A DNA stretch of 36,465 nucleotides from DASUZB01 sp036377075 (lineage in GTDB: Bacteria; Actinomycetota; CALGFH01): NCBI GenBank assembly GCA_036377075.1, contig DASUZB010000113.1, forward strand, positions 1 to 36,465, written 5' to 3'. Numbering within the stretch: position 1 is the stretch's first letter; every line of letters starts with the position of its first letter. Shown in pieces: positions 16,260 to 23,654 of this stretch. The position numbers and the translations under genes were made by a program. The notes beneath the pieces were generated by a model. That model was not told the DNA's origin. It did no database searches and saw nothing but the letters and a program-made list of their open reading frames with translations.

Positions 16260-16996
16260 GCGTCCTGCCGGGAGGCCAGGGGGAGGCTGGCGGCGGCGCG
16301 GCGGGCCCGGAGGGGCGCGACGCCGCTCGGCCCGCGGGGCCGGTCAAGGTGCTGCTGGTCGACGACCAGACGCTGGTGCGCGCCGGCTTCCGGGTGCTGC
16401 TCGAACGCGGCGAGGGCATCGAGGTGGTCGGCGAGGCCGCCGACGGGGCCGAGGCGATCGAGGCGGTCAGGCGCACGCGGCCGGACGTGGTGCTGATGGA
16501 CATCCGCATGCCGGTGCTCGACGGCCTCGAGGCGACCAGGCGGATCGTCTCCGACGAGCGGCTCGGCGGCGTGCGGGTGGTGATGCTGACCACCTACGAG
16601 CTCGACGAGTACGTCTTCGAGGCGCTGCGCGTCGGCGCGAGCGGCTTCCTGCTCAAGGACATCGACCCGGCCGACCTGCGGCAGGCGGTACGGGTCGTCG
16701 CCGCGGGCGACGCGCTGCTCTCACCGAGCGTGACCCGCCGGCTGATCGCGGAGTTCGCCTCGAGGGCGCCACGGCGCGCCGACCGGGAGCGGCTCGCGCC
16801 GCTCACCGACCGGGAGCGCGAGGTGATGGCGCTGGTGGCGAGCGGCCTGTCCAACGGCGAGATCGCCCGGCGCCTGTTCATGAGCCCGGCGACCGCCAAG
16901 ACACACGTGAGCCGGGCGATGGCCAAGCTGGGCGCGCGCGACCGCGCCCAGCTGGTGGTGCTCGCCTTCGACACCGGCCTGGTCAGCCCTTCCTGA
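16256..16996 (+). CDS. NarL/LuxR-type response regulator
   Basis: A 246-residue DNA-binding regulator, partner of the kinase directly upstream. An unusual 24-residue glycine/alanine-rich N-terminus precedes the receiver domain KVLLVDDQTLVRAGF. The phosphorylated aspartate is Asp82 in LMDIRMP, with the conserved lysine in LLKDI. The C-terminal LuxR helix-turn-helix is LTDREREVMALVASGLSNGE, then IARRLFMSPATAKTHVSRAM. The GTG at 16256 overlaps the kinase stop and is the only start that covers the whole receiver domain; the ribosome site is weak, consistent with coupling. The next gene on the strand, after 196 bases, is an MMPL transporter, a possible target. Confidence 0.93.
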   Translation: MSVLPGGQGEAGGGAAGPEGRDAARPAGPVKVLLVDDQTLVRAGFRVLLERGEGIEVVGEAADGAEAIEAVRRTRPDVVLMDIRMPVLDGLEATRRIVSDERLGGVRVVMLTTYELDEYVFEALRVGASGFLLKDIDPADLRQAVRVVAAGDALLSPSVTRRLIAEFASRAPRRADRERLAPLTDREREVMALVASGLSNGEIARRLFMSPATAKTHVSRAMAKLGARDRAQLVVLAFDTGLVSPS

Positions 16997-17144
16997 GACC
17001 GGGCTACCGCTCCGCTCCTCGAGCCCCCGGACCCCTGCTGGGCAGCGGGCGTACTCCCGCGGTCGCAGCGCGCCGGGGACGGCTACACCAAACGGTGCAG
17101 CCAAGCGCCACCCCTGGTCCGACGACCCTCACCGGCCCGGAACC

Positions 17145-17150
17145 TAGTGT
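17145..17150 (+). promoter_or_regulatory. -10 box of the MMPL gene
   Basis: TAGTGT lies six bases before an in-frame GTG at 17157. Transcription would begin there, leaving either a leaderless GTG start or a 36-base leader carrying AGAGAGG before the ATG at 17193. The rest of the 196-base gap (16997-17192) holds only a weak CACC-AAAC-GGTG repeat. Confidence 0.45.
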
Positions 17151-17192
17151 CGCGGTGTGTCCGAGACCGCCGCGAACGAGAGAGGTCGTGCG

Positions 17193-19349
17193 ATGAACTG
17201 GTTGTCCGGGTTCGTACTACGCCACCGCCTGGCGGTGGGGCTGTTCTGGCTGGTCGTGCTCGTGGTCGGGATGGTCGGCGCCGGCCAGGTCGGCGACCGG
17301 CTCTCCACCGAGTTCTCCCTGCCCGGCGCCAAGAGCTACGAGGCCGACCAGGCGATCCTGCGCACCTACGGCAACGGCGGCCAGGCCGTCCCGCTGGTGC
17401 CGGTCGTCACCCTGCCCGAGGGCAGCACCGTCGCCAGCCCAGGCGTCCGATCGGCCCTCGTGCGCGCCTTCGGCGCCGCCGGGGGTGGGCGCATGCGGGT
17501 CGTCTCCTGGGCCTCCACCGGCGACCGCCGCTTCGTCGCGGCCGACGGCCGCACCACCTTCGGGCTGGTGTTCCCGCCGCCGACCGGCTTCGGCGGACCG
17601 GACTTCGGGCCGGCGGTGGCCGGAGCGATGCGCGCCGCGCTGCCGCACGGCGCGACCGTCCACGTGACCGGGCTCGGCGAGCTGTCGGCCGGCGGCGAGT
17701 CGGGCGGCAGCGGCGTGCTGGCCGAGACGCTGGTCGGCGGGCTCGGCGCGCTCGCCGTTCTCGCCTTCGTGTTCGGCTCCCTGCTGGCCTTCGTGCCGCT
17801 GCTGGTCGCGGCCGTCGCGATCCTCTCGACCTTCCTGGTGATCCTCGGCCTGACCACCTTCACCGACGTCAACTTCATCGTGCAGTTCCTGGTGGCGCTG
17901 GTCGGCCTCGGCGTGGCGATCGACTACTCGCTGCTGCTGGTGACCCGCTGGCGCGAGGAGCGCGCCCGTGGCCACCACGGCGACGAGGCGGTGCACCGCG
18001 CCATGCTCAGCGCCGGCCGCGCGGTGGTGTTCAGCGGCGGCACGGTGGCGATCGGCCTGGTCGCGCTCGTCCTGCTGCCGGTGCCGTTCCTGCGCAGCGT
18101 CGGCTTCGGCGGCATGCTGATCCCGCTGGTGAGCGTCGTGGTCACCCTGACCCTGCTGCCGGTGCTGCTGGCAGGCGTCGGCGGCCGCATCGACTGGCCC
18201 CGGCTGCGCAAGGAGGCCCACGCGAGCCGCGGCTGGACCGCCTGGGCGCACGGCGTGGTGCGGGCTCGCTGGGCCGCCGCGATCGGCGCCGTGGCGGTGC
18301 TCGCCGTCCTCGGCGTCGCCGCGCTGAGCATCCAGGTCGGCGACGCCAAGGCCGACACGCTCGCCAAGAGCGGCGGGGCCGCCGACGGCCTCCACGCCCT
18401 CGAGCGGGCGGGCGTGCCGAGCGGCGTCCTCACCCCGATCGAGGTGCTGGTGCCGCGCGGCGGCGACCCGGCGGCGGTCGCGGCGCGCCTGGCCGGCGTC
18501 GCCGGCGTGCGCGACGCGGTCGCGCCCGACGACCCCGCCTGGCGCCGCGGCGGCGGCGCGATGGTGAGCGTCCTGCCGGTCGACGAGCCGAGCACCGGTG
18601 CCGGCAGGCAGACCGTGACCCGGGTGCGCGACGCCGCCGCCGGCATGGCCGGCGTCCAGGTCGGCGGCACCGGCGCCGGCCTGATCGACGGCGTCCACGC
18701 CATCTACGGCAGCTTCCCGCTGATGCTCGGCGCCATCGCCGTGGTCACCTTCGTCCTGCTCGCCAGGGCCTTCCGCTCGCTGCTGCTGCCGGCCAAGGCG
18801 GTGCTGCTCAACCTCGCCTCGGTCGGCGCCAGCTACGGGGTGCTGGTGCTGGTGTGGCAGCGCGGCTACGGCTCGGAGGCGATCTGGGGCATCCCGGCCA
18901 CCGGCGCGATCACCTTCTGGGTGCCGCTGATGACCTTCGCCTTCCTGTACGGCCTGTCGATGGACTACGAGGTCTTCATCCTGGCGCGCATGCGCGAGGA
19001 GTACGACCGCAGCGGTTCCACCACGGCGGCGATCACCGAGGGGCTCGGCCGCACCGGCCGGCTGGTGACCAGCGCGGCGCTGATCCTGTTCCTGGCGTTC
19101 GCCTCCCTGGCCAGCACCCCGCAGACCGACGTCAAGATCATGGCCACCGGCCTCGGCGCCGGCATCCTGCTCGACGCGACCATCGTCCGCGCGCTGCTGG
19201 TCCCCGCGCTGGTCTCCCTCTTCGGCCGCTGGAACTGGTGGCTGCCCGCCTGGGCGGCACGGCCGCTGAGGGTCGCGCCGTCCCCGGCGCTGCCGGAGCC
19301 GGCCGTCCGCCGGCCGGAGCGCGACGCCCACCCTGCGACGATGTCCTGA
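17193..19349 (+). CDS. MMPL/RND-type membrane transporter
   Basis: A 718-residue polytopic protein with the two-fold layout of the MMPL family: one N-terminal membrane helix, an outer domain, five to six helices, then the same again. Family motifs are GLGVAIDYSLLLVTRWREE in the first half and YGLSMDYEVFILARMREEYD in the second, each with the proton-relay Asp-Tyr pair. Such proteins export lipids, lipopeptides or drugs using the proton gradient; the substrate cannot be told. The ATG at 17193 has AGAGAGG seven bases upstream. An in-frame GTG at 17157, 12 codons earlier, sits six bases after a -10 box and could be a leaderless start. It may be regulated by the two-component pair upstream. Confidence 0.9.
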   Translation: MNWLSGFVLRHRLAVGLFWLVVLVVGMVGAGQVGDRLSTEFSLPGAKSYEADQAILRTYGNGGQAVPLVPVVTLPEGSTVASPGVRSALVRAFGAAGGGRMRVVSWASTGDRRFVAADGRTTFGLVFPPPTGFGGPDFGPAVAGAMRAALPHGATVHVTGLGELSAGGESGGSGVLAETLVGGLGALAVLAFVFGSLLAFVPLLVAAVAILSTFLVILGLTTFTDVNFIVQFLVALVGLGVAIDYSLLLVTRWREERARGHHGDEAVHRAMLSAGRAVVFSGGTVAIGLVALVLLPVPFLRSVGFGGMLIPLVSVVVTLTLLPVLLAGVGGRIDWPRLRKEAHASRGWTAWAHGVVRARWAAAIGAVAVLAVLGVAALSIQVGDAKADTLAKSGGAADGLHALERAGVPSGVLTPIEVLVPRGGDPAAVAARLAGVAGVRDAVAPDDPAWRRGGGAMVSVLPVDEPSTGAGRQTVTRVRDAAAGMAGVQVGGTGAGLIDGVHAIYGSFPLMLGAIAVVTFVLLARAFRSLLLPAKAVLLNLASVGASYGVLVLVWQRGYGSEAIWGIPATGAITFWVPLMTFAFLYGLSMDYEVFILARMREEYDRSGSTTAAITEGLGRTGRLVTSAALILFLAFASLASTPQTDVKIMATGLGAGILLDATIVRALLVPALVSLFGRWNWWLPAWAARPLRVAPSPALPEPAVRRPERDAHPATMS

Positions 19350-19378
19350 TTGACGGCGTGTAGGCATTGCGGTTGTGT

Positions 19379-19412
19379 TGTCCCTGGAAGGGTTGGCACC
19401 CTTCCAGGGACA
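19379..19412. repeat. Perfect 15-base inverted repeat with a four-base loop
   Basis: TGTCCCTGGAAGGGT (19379-19393) is matched exactly by its reverse complement at 19398-19412 around TGGC. It starts 30 bases after the MMPL stop and ends 30 bases before the methyltransferase start. There is no T-tract. It could be a terminator for the MMPL gene or an operator. TTGACG at 19350-19355 could be a -35 box, which would put the repeat at or just after the methyltransferase transcription start. Confidence 0.6.
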
Positions 19413-19441
19413 GCCGCTGCAGACCCGAGGAGACCGCCGCC

Positions 19442-20260
19442 GTGACCGATACCCCGTCCGCGCCTGGCCAGCCACCGTCGATCGACACCAGCGTCCCGCA
19501 CTCGGCGCGGATCTGGAACTACTGGCTCGGCGGCAAGGACAACTACCCCGTCGACCGCGCTGCCGGCGAGCAGTTCAAGGAGGTCTTCCCGGGCGTCATC
19601 GACGTCGCCCGCGCCTCCAGGGCGTTCCTCGTCCGCTCGGTCCGCTACCTGGCCAGCGAGGCCGGGATCCGCCAGTTCCTCGACGTCGGCACCGGCCTGC
19701 CGACCGCCGGCAACACCCACGAGGTCGCTCAGCGGGTGGCCCCTGAGAGCCGCATCGTCTACGTCGACAACGACCCGCTGGTGCTGACGCACGCCCGCGC
19801 GCTGCTCACCAGCACCCCGCAGGGCAAGACCGCGTACCTCGACGCCGACCTGCGCGACCCCGAGAAGATCCTGGAAGGCGCGGCGGGGACCCTGGACTTC
19901 ACCAAGCCGGTCGCGCTGATGCTGATGGGCATCCTCGGGCACGTCGCCGACTACGACGAGGCCAGGTCGATCGTGCGGCGGCTGCTCGACCCGTTGCCGT
20001 CCGGCAGCTACTTCGCGCTCAACGACGGCACCAGCGTCATCGCCAAGGTGGGCGAGCAGGCCCAGGAGGAATACAACGAGAGCGGCGCGGTCCCCTACAA
20101 CCTCCGCACCCCCGAGGAGATCGCCGGCTTCTTCGAGGGACTGGAGCTGGTGGAGCCCGGGGTGGTGTCGTGCCCGCGGTGGCGGCCGGATCCCGCCGAC
20201 CTCCGCGACGGCCCTCCCGCCGAGGTGGACGCGTTCGGCGGCGTCGGGCGCAAGCCGTAG
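19442..20260 (+). CDS. DUF574-type SAM-dependent methyltransferase
   Basis: A 272-residue protein of the actinobacterial family Methyltransf_19 (formerly DUF574). The family signature ARIWNYWLGGKDNYPVDR is at residues 21-38. The SAM-binding region follows: FLDVGTGLPTAGNTHEVAQ, then IVYVDNDPLVLTHARALL and AYLDADLRDPEKIL, with LMGILGHV near the active site. The methylated substrate is unknown for the family. The GTG at 19442 has GAGGAG nine bases before it and gives the usual N-terminus. The stop is three bases from the stop of convergent pdtaS. Such genes occur in many copies in actinomycetes. Confidence 0.9.
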   Translation: MTDTPSAPGQPPSIDTSVPHSARIWNYWLGGKDNYPVDRAAGEQFKEVFPGVIDVARASRAFLVRSVRYLASEAGIRQFLDVGTGLPTAGNTHEVAQRVAPESRIVYVDNDPLVLTHARALLTSTPQGKTAYLDADLRDPEKILEGAAGTLDFTKPVALMLMGILGHVADYDEARSIVRRLLDPLPSGSYFALNDGTSVIAKVGEQAQEEYNESGAVPYNLRTPEEIAGFFEGLELVEPGVVSCPRWRPDPADLRDGPPAEVDAFGGVGRKP

Positions 20261-20263
20261 CGC

Positions 20264-21733
20264 TCAGGCGCCCAGCTCGCGCGGCGGGATGGTCGCGCTC
20301 GCCAGGCTGCCCTTGCCGGGCTGGATGACCAGGGTGAACTGACCGCCGAGCTCCTCGTCGACCAGCGCGCGCACCAGGCGGAGGCCGAGGCCGCCGGGGC
20401 GGCTCACCTCGAGGTCCGGCTCGCCGTCGGCGGCGCCGCCGCCGTCGTCGGCCACCTCCAGGACGGTGGGGCGGCCGTCGCCGCCGCGCAGGGTCACGGT
20501 CACCTTTCCCGGGCGGCCGCCGAGGCCGTGCTCGATCGAGTTCTGCACCAGCTCGCTGAGGACCACCGCCAGGGGCGTGGCCACGGCCGCGTCGACCCGC
20601 ACCGAGCCGGCGGCGAGCGTGATGCGCACGTCCTCCCGCCCGACCGAGCTCTCCAGCATGCGCACCACCCGGCGGGCCACGTCGGCCATGTCCACCGCGC
20701 CCTCGAACTCCTCGGTCAGGGTCTCGTGGACCAGCGCGATCGCCGCGATGCGGCGCACCGACTCCTCGATGGCCGATACCGCCATGGGATGGTCGCCGAG
20801 CCGGCGGACCTGCAGGCGCAGCAGCGAGGCGACCGTCTGCAGGTTGTTCTTGACCCGGTGGTGGACCTCGCGGATGGTCGCCTCGCGCTGCGAGATGAGC
20901 CGGTCCCTGCCGCGCAGCTCGGTCACGTCGCGGCAGAGCGCCAGCGCGCCGCGCCGCCGCCCGGCGGCGCGCAGCAGCGGCACCACCCGCACGTGGGTGA
21001 CCGCGCCGTCGGCCTCTACGTCGGCCTCGACCGGCCGCCGGCCCGCCATCGCCTGGGCGACCAGCACGCCGACGCGGCCGGGGACCGGCTGGCCGAGCGG
21101 CAGCGCGTTGACCCCCATGCGCCGGAACGCCGAGGTGGCGTTCGGGCTGGCGAACTCGACCCTGGCGCTGGCGTCGAGCACCACCAGGCCGTCCCCGACC
21201 CGCGGCGAGGAGACCTGCTCCTGGTCCTCCTGGAACGGGAACAGGCCGCGGGCGACCATCTCCTGCATGGCGTCGGCGGCGTTCAGGTAGGCCGACTCCA
21301 GCCGGCCGGTGGGCCGGTCGGGCAGCTCGGCCGACTCCACGCACAGCACCGCCGCCACCTCGCCCTGGTGGCGCACTGGCACGGCCTCGACCCGCACCGC
21401 CTCGGCGTCGATGAACACCGGCTGCTCGGAGCGCACCCGCCGTCCCTCACGCCAGGCCCGCTCCACGTAGGGCTGCCAGCCCGGCTCGACCACGTCCCCG
21501 ACCAGGTCGGTCGGGTACAGCGTCCGGGCGGTGTAGGGGCGCAGCTGGCCGACGATCTGGAACTCCTCGGTCCCCTCCACCGGCACGAACAGCAGCAGGT
21601 CGGCAAAGGACAGGTCGGCGATCAGCTGCCACGCGCCCATCAGCGCGTGCAGGTGCCCGGCTGCCGCCGGGGTGAGGCGGCGCCGGCGCGGCGTCGGCGC
21701 GTGGGCCGGCTGGGCGGTCTGCATCGATGCCAC
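20264..21733 (-). CDS. pdtaS: Sensor histidine kinase PdtaS
   Basis: A 489-residue soluble kinase with the full PdtaS layout. An N-terminal GAF-like domain (about 25-165, with HALMGAWQLIADLSFADLLL) and a PAS domain (about 175-275) precede the HisKA_2 phosphoacceptor box REVHHRVKNNLQTVASLLRL (His291/His292). The HATPase domain follows, with LSELVQNSIEHGLGG, ADDGGG and GGLGLRLV. In mycobacteria PdtaS phosphorylates the RNA-binding regulator PdtaR, whose gene is 6.5 kb away at 28234. The stretch FQIVGQLRP (58-66) aligns by eye with the mycobacterial segment holding two copper-binding cysteines; both are replaced here. The GTG at 21733 is used; an ATG at 21724 with GGTGG upstream is equally good. 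Only 35 bases separate it from the cupredoxin gene. Confidence 0.93.
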   Translation of the reverse strand: MASMQTAQPAHAPTPRRRRLTPAAAGHLHALMGAWQLIADLSFADLLLFVPVEGTEEFQIVGQLRPYTARTLYPTDLVGDVVEPGWQPYVERAWREGRRVRSEQPVFIDAEAVRVEAVPVRHQGEVAAVLCVESAELPDRPTGRLESAYLNAADAMQEMVARGLFPFQEDQEQVSSPRVGDGLVVLDASARVEFASPNATSAFRRMGVNALPLGQPVPGRVGVLVAQAMAGRRPVEADVEADGAVTHVRVVPLLRAAGRRRGALALCRDVTELRGRDRLISQREATIREVHHRVKNNLQTVASLLRLQVRRLGDHPMAVSAIEESVRRIAAIALVHETLTEEFEGAVDMADVARRVVRMLESSVGREDVRITLAAGSVRVDAAVATPLAVVLSELVQNSIEHGLGGRPGKVTVTLRGGDGRPTVLEVADDGGGAADGEPDLEVSRPGGLGLRLVRALVDEELGGQFTLVIQPGKGSLASATIPPRELGA

Positions 21734-21768
21734 CAGCCTAACCGTCGCGCGCCGGCGCCGCCGAACCG

Positions 21769-22269
21769 TCAGCGCGCGACCCTGACCAGGCCGCGCATCC
21801 CGTAGGCGTAGTGGCCGGGCAGGTGGCAGGCGTACTCGAGCTCGGTGGGCGCGGCGACGTTGAAGCTGACCGTGGTGGAGCGCTCCTGCCCGGCCGGGAC
21901 CGAGACCTCCCCCGGGGCGTTGTGGTAGCGCTGCGTGCCGTGCTCGTGGAGCTGGTGGACGGCCTTGCCGCCGAGGATGAACTCGTGGTCGATCGGGTCG
22001 GTGTTGCGCAGCACGAAGCGGACGGTGCTGCCCGGCGCGACGGTGACGAGCGCCGGCTGGAAGCGCGAGTGGTGGATGGTGACCACCACCGTGCGGACGC
22101 GCGGGTCCGCGCCGGCCCGGTGCACCCCCACCCAGGCCAGCGCCGCCGCAACCAGCAGGACCGCGGCCGTGGCCAGCAGCGCCCGGCGTCCGGGCCGCCG
22201 GGGCCTCATGGCCGCCGGCGGAGCGGGCGTGGCGGCCTGGGTGGCCGGGAGTCCCAGGTGGATGGTCAT
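21769..22269 (-). CDS. Membrane-anchored cupredoxin (type I copper protein)
   Basis: A 166-residue protein. A membrane anchor (ALLATAAVLLVAAALAWVGV, residues 30-49) is followed by a plastocyanin-like domain of about 110 residues facing outwards. The type I copper ligands are recognisable: His95 in PIDHEF, then Cys148, His153 and Met158 in YACHLPGHYAYGM, a C-x4-H-x4-M spacing. An additional histidine-rich loop (VHQLHEHGTQRYH) lies between. It probably carries electrons or binds copper at the outer face of the membrane. The ATG at 22269 overlaps the DUF2330 stop (ATGA) and the gene is followed after 35 bases by pdtaS, so the three likely share a transcript. Confidence 0.88.
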   Translation of the reverse strand: MTIHLGLPATQAATPAPPAAMRPRRPGRRALLATAAVLLVAAALAWVGVHRAGADPRVRTVVVTIHHSRFQPALVTVAPGSTVRFVLRNTDPIDHEFILGGKAVHQLHEHGTQRYHNAPGEVSVPAGQERSTTVSFNVAAPTELEYACHLPGHYAYGMRGLVRVAR

Positions 22270-23357
22270 CGCGGTGTCCCAGCGCGGCGGCCGGCTCGCT
22301 GCAGCGAGCCGACGGCGAGGATGAGCCCGCCGCCGGCGGCGAGCGCGACCACGAGCCACGGCCACAGGGATGCCACCCGGGCGGCCAAGGGCCGCGGGGC
22401 CACGTACGTCTCGCCCGGAGCGACCAGGCCGGCGGCGACCGGGGAGGGGGTGTGGCGGCCGCTGGCGTCGATCGCCAGGTCGTAGGTGAGCGCGCCGGCC
22501 GTGGTGTCGACGCGGAGGTAGGAGAGGTGCATGCCGCTGGCGGGCATCCAGCCCATGTTCTCGTCCCTGCGCAGGTCGTCGAGCAGGAGGCTGGAGGCGG
22601 GGCGGCTCTGCTCGAGCGAGACCCCGGCGTGCCCGGGCGCGACCGGGCGCGGCAGCAGCGCCGGGCGCCGCTCGGTCAGCAGGTAGACGTCGGCGTCGAT
22701 GCGCTCGCCCGGCCGGTGGCCGAGGCCGAGGATGCGCAGCGGCACCCAGGGGTTGGCGGTGGGGATGGTGAGCTGGATCGGGGTGCCGTCGCCGAGCTGC
22801 TGACCGCGCTTGGCCGCGGCGCGGGCGTCGAAGCTGGCGGCCATGAACACACGGCTGCGGGCGGCGTAGAAGTCGAGCACCTCCGGCGCGTCGACCGAGA
22901 GGTCGAAGCCCTGCTTGCGCGCCCAGGCGCCGACCGCGGCGCCGCCGCCGCGGACGATGGTGACGTCGAGGGCGTCGATGCGGGTGTGGCGCAGCACCTC
23001 GACGCTGTCGGCGCTGGCCGCGGCCTTGAGGGAGGTGCCGGCGAACTGCTCCACCGGCTGGGTCTCGCGCGCCAGGCGCTGCAGCGCCCACTCGCCGCCC
23101 TTGCGCACGTCGGTGGGGACGCCGGGCAGCGGGATCACCGAGCCGAACTTGGCGCCGCCGCCGGCGAACGAGAACGAGGTGAGGTAGTGCTCCTGGCCGT
23201 CGACGTAGGCGGCCAGGGTGGCGGTGCGCAGCAGCCGCACCGTGCCGCCCTTGCCCACCAGGCCGGCGCAGGCCAGCGCCGGGCCGGCCGCCAACCCGGC
23301 GAGGATCACCAGGGCCGCCAGCAGGCTGATCGAAGCTCGTGCCGTGCGCCGCGCCAT
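22266..23357 (-). CDS. DUF2330 family exported membrane protein
   Basis: A 363-residue protein with a signal peptide (ASISLLAALVILAGLAAGPA, ending at ALA|CAG), a large outer domain and a C-terminal membrane helix (WPWLVVALAAGGGLILAVGS). The outer domain has the DUF2330 features: a cysteine right after the signal, AAYVDGQEHYLTSFSF, FGSVIPLPGVPTDVRKGGEW and a later ANPWVPLRILGLG. The cysteine directly after the ALA could also be a lipobox, though LALA-C is not ideal. The function is unknown. The ATG at 23357 is preceded by GGGGGTG. It is the first gene of the DUF2330-cupredoxin-pdtaS set and is divergent from gltB. Confidence 0.8.
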   Translation of the reverse strand: MARRTARASISLLAALVILAGLAAGPALACAGLVGKGGTVRLLRTATLAAYVDGQEHYLTSFSFAGGGAKFGSVIPLPGVPTDVRKGGEWALQRLARETQPVEQFAGTSLKAAASADSVEVLRHTRIDALDVTIVRGGGAAVGAWARKQGFDLSVDAPEVLDFYAARSRVFMAASFDARAAAKRGQQLGDGTPIQLTIPTANPWVPLRILGLGHRPGERIDADVYLLTERRPALLPRPVAPGHAGVSLEQSRPASSLLLDDLRRDENMGWMPASGMHLSYLRVDTTAGALTYDLAIDASGRHTPSPVAAGLVAPGETYVAPRPLAARVASLWPWLVVALAAGGGLILAVGSLQRAGRRAGTPR

Positions 23358-23465
23358 CCCACACCCCCGTGGGTGATCGGCCCCGAAGGGCATCCGTCTG
23401 ACGCGGACTTGGACGGGCCGGAAGGCCGCGCGGTTCCCGGGTAGGGGGGCGTATGGCCGATCTGG

Positions 23466-23487
23466 CCAGGCGCCCGCGGGCGCCTGG
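23466..23487. promoter_or_regulatory. Perfect 22-base palindrome upstream of the gltB promoter
   Basis: The half-site CCAGGCGCCCG (23466-23476) is followed immediately by its exact reverse complement (23477-23487), with no spacer. It ends nine bases before the TTGACG of the gltB promoter and 108 bases before the DUF2330 start on the other strand. This is a natural position for an activator or a shared divergent regulator. Unlike a terminator, it has no loop and no T-tract. Confidence 0.6.
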
Positions 23488-23496
23488 TACGTTTCG

Positions 23497-23526
23497 TTGA
23501 CGTAACGGCCCTGGCGGCCGTACCTT
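23497..23526 (+). promoter_or_regulatory. gltB promoter
   Basis: TTGACG (23497-23502) and TACCTT (23521-23526) are separated by 18 bases. Transcription would start near 23533 and give a leader of about 120 bases. The spacer holds ACGGCC/GGCCGT, a small inverted repeat. Confidence 0.55.
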
Positions 23527-23541
23527 GTGCGCACGGATGAG

Positions 23542-23599
23542 CAACGGCGCTCGCAAGGCGGGCGCCGTTGATCGTGTCCGGGGGACATCGTGGTCCCCC
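23542..23599 (+). ncRNA. Tandem-hairpin leader of gltB, ANTAR-target-like
   Basis: Hairpin 1: CAACGGCGC (23542-23550) pairs with GCGCCGTTG (23562-23570) and extends inward through a U-G pair and two further pairs to a five-base loop CAAGG. After a nine-base linker, hairpin 2 has GGGGGAC (23580-23586) and GTCCCCC (23593-23599) around the six-base loop ATCGTG. A six-base loop with A at position 1 and G at position 4 is the recognition feature of ANTAR proteins, which bind two tandem stem-loops. The first hairpin lacks that loop, so the match is partial. PdtaR, an ANTAR protein, is encoded directly after gltB. Confidence 0.45.
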
Positions 23600-23654
23600 C
23601 TCGCCCCTCCCTACGGCGCCTTGGTGCAGTACGACCATGCGATCGGAGGCGAAG

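Noticed and set aside
23568..23654. Earlier gltB start codons
   Set aside because: The ATG at 23655 has GGAGG at the ideal distance and gives a normal propeptide. The earlier starts would translate through the leader hairpins.
23542..23654. A metabolite riboswitch of a known class in the gltB leader
   Set aside because: I could not match the sequence to conserved cores of classes I know, such as those for glutamine or c-di-AMP. The tandem-hairpin ANTAR reading fits better.
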